64,000 nucleotides of DNA, taken from the NCBI RefSeq assembly GCF_902459685.1, contig NZ_CABPSF010000002.1, positions 310,001 to 374,000 on the forward strand, given 5' to 3'. This DNA comes from Pandoraea iniqua (GTDB lineage Bacteria > Pseudomonadota > Gammaproteobacteria > Burkholderiales > Burkholderiaceae). The notes under the pieces were generated by a model. It worked only from the letters and a program-made list of their open reading frames with translations. It did not search any database and was not told the DNA's origin. Of this stretch, positions 58,223-64,000 are shown in pieces (within the stretch, counting starts at the first letter, position 1; every line of letters starts with the position of its first letter). The translations under genes and the position numbers were made by a program.

Positions 58223-59614
58223 TCAGGCGTAGCGTTCGATGGCAAGACGTACGGCATTGGCCGCACCGCGCATTAAGAGGCAGGCCACGATGAATCCGGG
58301 CAACGCCACGGCAACGATGGCCCATATGAGACCGGACTCGGTGCGATGCAAGTGATCCGACATCAGGCCAATGGCCACAGGACTGCCGGACTGCATCAGC
58401 ACCGTCGTCAGCACACCGATGGCCGCTACTCTCGACCTTAGATAAGGCGGGCAAATGCTCTGCATCAGTCCCGGAAACATGATCATGCCTGCCACAACGC
58501 ACATGAATTGAGCGCCGAACAGGACGTAGACATAGGACACGGATGGTGCGATCAGATACCCGAGGCTGACGACGCATGCCCCCAGGGCCCCCCACTCACA
58601 TACGCGTAGCGGGGCGAGCACGCCGAGTCGCGAACTCAGGCGGCGAGCGAGCAGCCAACCGAGCGCGCATCCGAAGACGCTACCTGTCATCGCCGCGCTG
58701 CCGAGTCCGGCACCGGCCGTTGCAGGCGTTGCACCAAAGAAGCGGACGGCGACGACCGGCATCCAGGTGGTGATACCGGCAAAGGCCATGTTGATCAGCG
58801 CGATGGCACCGAAAAAGCGAATCATCATCGGCATCTCCCGGCGAAAGTATTCACCCGCGGCGAGCCCAGGCACCGGCACGTTGCCGGTCGAGCGCTGAGT
58901 GTCCGAATGGGCATAGCGGGGCCGGATCATCGCGACAATCAATACCAGCAGCGGCGCGGGGATCGCGACGGCAAAGAATGCAATCCGCCATGTGGACGCG
59001 TTTCCCAGACCGAAGGGCAATACGCCATGCATGGTGTCGATCCCCTGGATGAGTAACCCGCCCAGTGCCATGCCCGCGCCCGCGCTGAGAAGATTGACCA
59101 GTGCGAAGACCGAGTTGGCGAGGATGCGCTGGCGCGCCGGAAACAGGTCGGGGAGCAAGCCGTAGATGATAGGCATGAGGCCTGCTTCGCCGATGCCCAG
59201 GCCGATCGATGCGATGAAGAGCGTCCAGAATCCGGTCGCGAAACCGCAGGCGGCGGTCGCGGCGCTCCAGAGCAGGATGCAGAGTACCAGCACGGCACGA
59301 CGATCCACGCGGTCTGCGAGCCATCCGATCGGAATGGCTGCCGCACCTGCAAATAGCGCAATGCCGGCGCCTTGCAAAAGCCCCACCTGAATATCGGCGA
59401 GGCCGAACTCGGTGCGAATGAGTTCGGCCAATAGCACCAGCATCTGACGATCGACGTTGGCGAAAAACGTCACGAGGACGAGGGCGAGAAGTCCGAGCCA
59501 CGCCCCGATCCCCGCATATCGCTCGCGGCTTGACGTTGGTGCATACCGCGGCCTTTCGGTATTCGAATCGAACATTTGAAGTCCAGTATTGAGTGCGTCA
59601 GCGCGTGAGGACAT
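58223..59614 (-). CDS. MFS transporter of the D-peptide locus
   Basis: The 463-residue protein has 12 membrane segments and an MFS loop (GWLADRVDRRAVLVL, about 98-112). It resembles metabolite symporters of the spinster/ACS border group (FFANVDRQMLVLLAELIRTEFGL). It sits between exbD and the dipeptide epimerase, so it probably carries the imported peptide or its products across the inner membrane, the step MlrD is proposed to do in microcystin users. GGAG lies 6 bases before the ATG. Confidence 0.88.
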   Translation of the reverse strand: MSSRADALNTGLQMFDSNTERPRYAPTSSRERYAGIGAWLGLLALVLVTFFANVDRQMLVLLAELIRTEFGLADIQVGLLQGAGIALFAGAAAIPIGWLADRVDRRAVLVLCILLWSAATAACGFATGFWTLFIASIGLGIGEAGLMPIIYGLLPDLFPARQRILANSVFALVNLLSAGAGMALGGLLIQGIDTMHGVLPFGLGNASTWRIAFFAVAIPAPLLVLIVAMIRPRYAHSDTQRSTGNVPVPGLAAGEYFRREMPMMIRFFGAIALINMAFAGITTWMPVVAVRFFGATPATAGAGLGSAAMTGSVFGCALGWLLARRLSSRLGVLAPLRVCEWGALGACVVSLGYLIAPSVSYVYVLFGAQFMCVVAGMIMFPGLMQSICPPYLRSRVAAIGVLTTVLMQSGSPVAIGLMSDHLHRTESGLIWAIVAVALPGFIVACLLMRGAANAVRLAIERYA

Positions 59615-59632
59615 CGGCGCTCCGACGTGATG

Positions 59633-60061
59633 TCATTGCGCGAAGCGCTCGTTGCCGACCAGCCCGATGCGCGTCACCCCTAGCCGCTGCGCCGACGCCA
59701 TGACCATGGCGACCGACCGATAGGGTGCCGTCGCGTCGGCGCGAAGGTGAAGCTCAGTTGGCGGTGTGGACGATGCGGCTTCGGCAAGGTGGGTCTCCAA
59801 TTGCGCGCGGTCGCTAAGCGGCAAGCCGTTCCATGCCACGACTCCGCTCGCATCGACGTCGACTTGCACGACGAGCGGAGGCGTCGGCGGTGAGGCATTG
59901 GAAGGGGTGGGCATGTCGAGTTTCACGGCATGCGTCTGAATCGGGATGGTGAGAATCAGCATGATCAGCAGCACCAACATGACGTCGATGAGCGGCGTCG
60001 TGTTGATCTCCACCATGATGTCGCCGTTTTCGTCAGCGCCCGATGGCATGGTCATTGCCAT
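59633..60061 (-). CDS. exbD: ExbD-family proton-channel subunit (second copy)
   Basis: The 142-residue protein has a single N-terminal membrane helix beginning INTTPLIDVMLVLLIML with the essential Asp26, and a periplasmic domain that differs from copy one. AGGAGA precedes the ATG by 6 bases. Two ExbD genes behind one ExbB occur in several proteobacterial TonB systems; the second may tune substrate specificity. Confidence 0.92.
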   Translation of the reverse strand: MAMTMPSGADENGDIMVEINTTPLIDVMLVLLIMLILTIPIQTHAVKLDMPTPSNASPPTPPLVVQVDVDASGVVAWNGLPLSDRAQLETHLAEAASSTPPTELHLRADATAPYRSVAMVMASAQRLGVTRIGLVGNERFAQ

Positions 60062-60092
60062 GGAAGTCTCCTGATGTAGGGCGTCTCGCGCG

Positions 60093-60527
60093 CTATTGGC
60101 GCGGCGGCGCTTCGGTGATGAAGTCGACTTTGGCGATGCCCGCACGCTGGCATGCCAGGACCACCCGTCCGATCGCGGCGTAGCGAGCGTCGAGATCGCC
60201 GCGAATATGCACTTCGGGTTGGGGCGTCAATACAGCGACCGTCTTGAGTTTGTCCAGCAACGTTGCGGCGTCGGGAATACGTCGCTCGTCCCAATACACC
60301 TCGCCGTCGCCTGTCACGGCAAGAACAACGTTCTGCGGTGTGGTCTGCAAGGGTTGAACGGCTTCCTTCGGAAGCGTGACGGGGACGGTGTGCGAGACCA
60401 CGGGAATCGTGATCAGGAAGATGATGAGCAACACCAGCATGACGTCGACCAGCGGCGTCGTGTTGATGGTCGCCATGACCTCGTCGTGCTCTGCGCCACC
60501 GCTCCCGCCAGACAGGGATATCGCCAT
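60093..60527 (-). CDS. exbD: ExbD-family proton-channel subunit (first copy)
   Basis: The 144-residue protein has a membrane helix INTTPLVDVMLVLLIIFLIT with the essential Asp28, and a periplasmic domain ending DFITEAPPRQ. It follows exbB by 4 bases. It should form the proton channel with ExbB and energise TonB. Confidence 0.93.
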   Translation of the reverse strand: MAISLSGGSGGAEHDEVMATINTTPLVDVMLVLLIIFLITIPVVSHTVPVTLPKEAVQPLQTTPQNVVLAVTGDGEVYWDERRIPDAATLLDKLKTVAVLTPQPEVHIRGDLDARYAAIGRVVLACQRAGIAKVDFITEAPPRQ

Positions 60528-60531
60528 GGCA

Positions 60532-61353
60532 TCACCCCACGCGCGCGACTTGAGACGACCGGGTCGCCACGATGGCCGACGCCGTCGTTTTACCGGTGAG
60601 CAGCACGTTGTGTATTTCGCTGCCGAAATCGCGCACACGCTCCATGACCGCTTTGTTGCGACGGACAAGCCAGTTGTATCCGAGCACGGCGGGAACGGCG
60701 ACCGCCAGACCGATTGCCGTCATGATCAACGCTTCTCCCACGGGGCCCGCGACCTTGTCGATGGAGGCTTGGCCCGCAATGCCGATTGCGGTGAGCGCGT
60801 GATAAATGCCCCAGACGGTGCCGAAAAGGCCAACGAAAGGCGCTGTCGAACCGACCGTGCCCAAGAACGAAAGCCCATCCTGAAGGCGATTCGATACGCC
60901 GGTCATCGCACGCTCGATGGCGCTCGCGACCCAAGTATTCAAATCGACCTGATCGAGCAGTGCGCCGTTGTGATGATCACGGGCAGACAGCGCGGATTCC
61001 GCAATGTATCGAAACGGGCTTCCCGCATCGAGCGACCGGACGCCTTCGGAAAGCGACGCGGCATTCCAGAACGTCTTTTCCGCGGCACGGGCACGACGCA
61101 GGACCTTGGCCTGTTCGAGCAGTTTGGCGACGATGATGTACCAGCTCCCCATGGACATGATCACGAGGATGAGCAGGGTCCCGCGAGCGATCATATCGCC
61201 GCCCTCCCATAGCGCTTGCAGCCCGTAAGGGTTGGTTACGGTCGATGCTGCGTGTGCGCTCAACGAGGCGAACGCCGCGATCGTCGATACGACTGCCATG
61301 GGCGCCATAAGGCGGCGCTTACGGGGCATGGCACGATACTGGAACTGAAGCAT
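60532..61353 (-). CDS. exbB: ExbB-family proton-channel subunit
   Basis: The 273-residue protein has an N-terminal signal-like hydrophobic stretch (about 12-36), seen in long ExbB proteins, and three further membrane segments of the MotA/TolQ/ExbB fold. These include LGTVGSTAPFVGLFGTVWGI, the family signature. CAAGGAGA precedes the ATG. It starts the proton channel of the dedicated TonB complex; tonB is 49 bases upstream. Confidence 0.93.
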   Translation of the reverse strand: MLQFQYRAMPRKRRLMAPMAVVSTIAAFASLSAHAASTVTNPYGLQALWEGGDMIARGTLLILVIMSMGSWYIIVAKLLEQAKVLRRARAAEKTFWNAASLSEGVRSLDAGSPFRYIAESALSARDHHNGALLDQVDLNTWVASAIERAMTGVSNRLQDGLSFLGTVGSTAPFVGLFGTVWGIYHALTAIGIAGQASIDKVAGPVGEALIMTAIGLAVAVPAVLGYNWLVRRNKAVMERVRDFGSEIHNVLLTGKTTASAIVATRSSQVARVG

Positions 61354-61402
61354 GGTCGTCTCCTTGACGTGAGTTCCGAGGGGGGGGCGGTTGAAGACCG
61401 CC

Positions 61403-62041
61403 TCAATTGAGTTGAAAATCGAACGGCACCTGGACGCGGACTTCCTGGCCTTGCGCGACGCACTGAAATTGCCGCACCGCGCTCTCCGCGGCTCGGTCCA
61501 GCACGGGGGCTGCCGATCGGGCGACACGAAGTTGTTTGACTTGCCCGTCGGTGCCAACAACGAACTCGACGAGTACGCTGCCGGTGATGTTGTCGCGCAG
61601 CGCTTCACGCGGGTATCGGATGGCGGCACGGACTTGCGCGGAGTTTGGGCAAACGACGCCGACGTTGCCTGCCACGGGTTTGCTCTCGAGAGGCGCCGGT
61701 GGGGCGACCGGTGTCGTGGGGACGGGCTTGTCGGTCTGCACGGCCACGGCATTGGGTTGCGGGGTGGCTTGTACCTGAACTTCGGGCGGCGGTACGTAAG
61801 CCTTGGGCTGAACGACGGGGCGCGGCGCCGGGGCGATCTTCTTTACCGGAGGTGGCGGCGGAGGCGGGGGCGGCGGTTTGATTTCTTCGATGATTCGCGT
61901 CTCGATGGGCGCCTGAATGATCGTCGCAACACGCGTTGCGAGCCCGCTAAGCAAGGCATACAGAATCAGGGCGTGCAGCAGCAGTGCCACGCCGATGCCG
62001 AGCAGCCGCCGAGCGGGTGGTTTGGGCTGAGCGTAATTCAT
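61403..62041 (-). CDS. tonB: TonB energy transducer
   Basis: The 212-residue protein has one N-terminal membrane helix (about 13-35), a ten-proline run followed by a Pro/Lys-rich periplasmic spacer (about 50-110), and a C-terminal TonB domain (AAIRYPREALRDNITGSVLVEFVVGTDG, about 140-170). It is shorter than housekeeping TonB and lies in an operon with exbB and two exbD, so it most likely serves the receptor at 51386. Confidence 0.92.
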   Translation of the reverse strand: MNYAQPKPPARRLLGIGVALLLHALILYALLSGLATRVATIIQAPIETRIIEEIKPPPPPPPPPPVKKIAPAPRPVVQPKAYVPPPEVQVQATPQPNAVAVQTDKPVPTTPVAPPAPLESKPVAGNVGVVCPNSAQVRAAIRYPREALRDNITGSVLVEFVVGTDGQVKQLRVARSAAPVLDRAAESAVRQFQCVAQGQEVRVQVPFDFQLN

Positions 62042-62119
62042 GGACTACGTGTCTCCTACCTGCATAGGTCTTGTGTGGAGTCACGTTACGGCGCGGGTAT
62101 TTCTGTTTCATCTCGACTT

Positions 62120-62137
62120 TGTATCGGGTTTGATACA
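62120..62137. promoter_or_regulatory. 18-bp inverted repeat, copy 3 (tonB / response regulator divergent promoter)
   Basis: A perfect TGTATC-GGGTTT-GATACA lies 79 bp before tonB and 138 bp before the response regulator. An extra TGTTTC half-site at 62104-62109 lies 16 bp upstream of it. It matches the sites at 50022 and 51223. Confidence 0.7.
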
Positions 62138-62274
62138 TAGCCGAAGCGATGCGATCGCGTCGAATGTTTCAGGACTGCAACAAAGCCGCAAGATTGCCGG
62201 CACGTTTGTCGCCGATAATCCGGAACTTGGGGACACTGAATCGACGCGGCGGTGGATGAGAAGAGGAAAAAACC

Positions 62275-62994
62275 ATGGCAACGCACGTACTTGTAGTCGA
62301 TGACGATGCGCAGATAAGGACTCTGCTCTGTGATTGTCTTGCCGGTTTTGGCATGACCTGTATGCAGGCGGCCAGTGGGGAGGAGATGCACGACGTGCTC
62401 GAGCACAACGATATCGACATCGTCGTGCTCGACCTGATGCTTCCCGACAGCGACGGCCTGACGTTATGCCGGGAATTGCGTACCTCGTCGGAAATTCCCA
62501 TTGTGATGCTCACCGCGCGTGGCGAGATGACCGACAGAATTGTCGGTCTGGAACTCGGTGCGGACGATTACGTCGTGAAGCCTTTTGAACCGCGAGAGCT
62601 GGTGGCGAGAATTCAGACGATTCTTCGCCGCACCCGTGCGCAGGCGCGGGCGATACCCGAACCCAAGGACGAGCGGAAGTTCGCGGGATGGCGTCTGAGC
62701 TTGATCGGTCGCCATCTGATTGCGCCCGATAACACGGTTATTCCGCTTTCGAACGCGGAATTTCGACTGCTGAACGCCTTTCTTTCCGCGCCGGGGCGGG
62801 TGCTAAGCCGTGAGTACTTGATGGATACGGCCCGAGGGAAATCCATCGATGCGTTTGATCGCAGCATCGACGTACAGATATCGAGGCTGCGGCATAAATT
62901 ACGAGAGGACATCAAGGAACCACGGTTACTGCGGACGATTCGTGGAGAAGGCTACATGCTCGACGTTCGCGCGCGATCCGATGTCGAAGGCTAG
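62275..62994 (+). CDS. OmpR-family response regulator, orphan
   Basis: The 239-residue protein has a receiver domain with Asp9-Asp10, phospho-acceptor Asp53 (VVLDLMLPDSDG), the switch Thr in MLTARGE and Lys in DYVVKPF. An OmpR/PhoB winged helix follows (about 135-235, ending LLRTIRGEGYMLDV). AGAGGA precedes the ATG. No kinase gene is adjacent; the only kinase in the window is at 50068. Divergent from tonB, with the 18-bp repeat between. Confidence 0.94.
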   Translation: MATHVLVVDDDAQIRTLLCDCLAGFGMTCMQAASGEEMHDVLEHNDIDIVVLDLMLPDSDGLTLCRELRTSSEIPIVMLTARGEMTDRIVGLELGADDYVVKPFEPRELVARIQTILRRTRAQARAIPEPKDERKFAGWRLSLIGRHLIAPDNTVIPLSNAEFRLLNAFLSAPGRVLSREYLMDTARGKSIDAFDRSIDVQISRLRHKLREDIKEPRLLRTIRGEGYMLDVRARSDVEG

Positions 62995-63021
62995 GTGTCG
63001 GCGGGTCTGGCCCGTACAGGG

Positions 63022-64000
63022 CTACACCGCCAACGCCGCCCCATCGCTGCGCGGGTCATGCGCACCACTCGCGAGACCGTCTTCCGCAATAGCGATCACC
63101 CCGGCCTGACCCGCCAGCGGACTATGCTTCGGCAATGACGCAATCGCATGCCCGCGTGCCGCGAGTGCTGCGAACACCGCTTCCCCTGCGTCGCTCTCAA
63201 GCTTGAGGTTGTCCCGGCTGTCGGAGAACGTCCGGCCCAGCAGAAAGCGCGGATGGGATAACGCTTCGTGTGGCGACATCCCGTAATCGATCAATCGGGT
63301 AAGCAGTGCGCTCAGCGTTTGTGGCTGTCCATCCGCCCCCTGTGTCCCATACAGCAATCGCGCTCGCCCATCTTTCAGATACATACCGGGATTGAGCGTG
63401 TGAAAGGGCCGCTTGCCGGGCATAAGCGCATTCGGATGCGCACTGCCCGCCGGGCGAAACGCCGCGCCCCGGTTGTGCCACAGCACCCCCGTGTCGCCTG
63501 CCATCACGCCGCTGCCCCAATCGAAGTAGATCGTCTGCAACACGCTCACCGCGCGCCCGGCCGAGTCCGTCGCCGCGAAGTACACCGTGTCGCCTTCGCG
63601 AAAACGATGCGGCCAGTCGAGTGCCACCCGATCATCGATGCGTGACGCTGCGGCGCGAAGATGTCCGTCCGACAACATCGTCGCGACGGGAACATCCACG
63701 AATTCCGGGTCCGCGATGTACCGGTCGCGATCGATAAACGCCTGCTTCACCGCCTCCACGAGCCGGTGGTAATACGTCGCGCTGCCGTGAGCACAATCTT
63801 TCAGCCCCAAGCGCGCGAGAATCCCCATGATTTGTAGCGTCGTCACCCCTTGCGTCGGCGGCGGCAATGTCGCCAACACACCGTCGCCATACGGCATCGT
63901 CAATGCGTCTGACACGTGCACACGCGTGGCCGCAAGATCCTCGCGCGTGAGCGGCGAACCCGCCGCCTGCAAGCCGTCTGCCAGAAGGGCGGCCAACGCG
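63022..64000 (-). CDS. Gamma-glutamyltransferase-family protein, C-terminal part (cut by window end)
   Basis: About 325 residues are visible; the 5' end lies beyond 64000. Family marks are TLPPPTQGVTTLQI, the self-cleavage/nucleophile Thr of GDTVYFAATDSAGRAVS (aligned with the TTHYS Thr of E. coli GGT), GSGVMAGDTGVLWHNRG and RPFHTLNPGM. This is the GGT-like branch common in soil bacteria, which hydrolyses gamma-glutamyl bonds of glutathione, poly-gamma-glutamate or cyclic imides. It converges on the response regulator 27 bases away. Confidence 0.88.
   Translation of the reverse strand, partial: ALAALLADGLQAAGSPLTREDLAATRVHVSDALTMPYGDGVLATLPPPTQGVTTLQIMGILARLGLKDCAHGSATYYHRLVEAVKQAFIDRDRYIADPEFVDVPVATMLSDGHLRAAASRIDDRVALDWPHRFREGDTVYFAATDSAGRAVSVLQTIYFDWGSGVMAGDTGVLWHNRGAAFRPAGSAHPNALMPGKRPFHTLNPGMYLKDGRARLLYGTQGADGQPQTLSALLTRLIDYGMSPHEALSHPRFLLGRTFSDSRDNLKLESDAGEAVFAALAARGHAIASLPKHSPLAGQAGVIAIAEDGLASGAHDPRSDGAALAV

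Noticed and set aside
48491-62994. A complete microcystin-degradation (mlrABCD) cluster
   Set aside because: MlrC-like, MlrB-class and MFS genes are present but no MlrA-type membrane endopeptidase is seen, and the extra epimerase and TonB genes do not belong to that cluster. Only an analogy is justified.

Overview
The window looks like a chromosomal segment of a high-GC betaproteobacterium of the Burkholderiaceae, most like Pandoraea/Burkholderia/Ralstonia. The basis is GC-rich codon use and a housekeeping gene order (hemC-hemD-hemX-hemY; ppa, nadE, glnB; trxB opposite ftsK-lolA-rarA-serS-tRNA-Ser) that I recall from that family. The genus is inferred, not proven. I see no insertion sequence, phage, integrase or CRISPR array.

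Layout. 1-3.4 kb: end of hemC, then hemD, hemX and hemY in an overlapping operon closed by a terminator. 3.4-5.9 kb: two tandem paralogous all-helical proteins of unknown function. 6-9.1 kb: two MFS transporters. 9.2-20.6 kb: a catabolic island with a short-chain dehydrogenase, an aldehyde dehydrogenase, an FAD-linked and an FMN-linked 2-hydroxyacid dehydrogenase, a polyamine-type ABC importer, a DapA-family lyase and an IclR regulator; two AT-rich motifs in its divergent promoters may be the IclR operators. 20.7-34.5 kb: housekeeping genes (ppa, FemAB-like, nadE, glnB, TRIC-like channel, Smr, trxB, ftsK, lolA, rarA, serS, tRNA-Ser(CGA)). 34.5-36.3 kb: an ABC-F ATPase behind a leader with two tiny reading frames and two hairpins. 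36.5-45.9 kb: accessory metabolism (SDR/LysR; MFS plus dihydroorotase-like amidohydrolase opposite GntR, a small Cys-containing protein and a CobW GTPase; LysR opposite a zinc alcohol dehydrogenase and a small exported protein).

45.9-64 kb is the most interesting part. An XRE-cupin regulator faces a RidA and DadA-like pair. Next come an M81 (MlrC-like) metallopeptidase, an orphan histidine kinase, a TonB-dependent receptor, two cytoplasmic D-aminopeptidase-like S12 hydrolases, an L-Ala-D/L-Glu-type dipeptide epimerase, an MFS transporter, two ExbD, ExbB and TonB, an orphan OmpR-type response regulator, and a gamma-glutamyltransferase cut by the window end. Together these could carry a peptide rich in D- or gamma-linked residues across the outer membrane with a dedicated energising complex, move it into the cytoplasm and break it into amino acids. 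An 18-bp inverted repeat (TGTATC-N6-GATACA type) occurs upstream of M81, between kinase and receptor, and between tonB and the response regulator. It suggests one regulon controlled by a two-component pair whose genes sit at opposite ends of the locus. The substrate is unknown; muropeptides or non-ribosomal (microcystin-like) peptides are the leading guesses.
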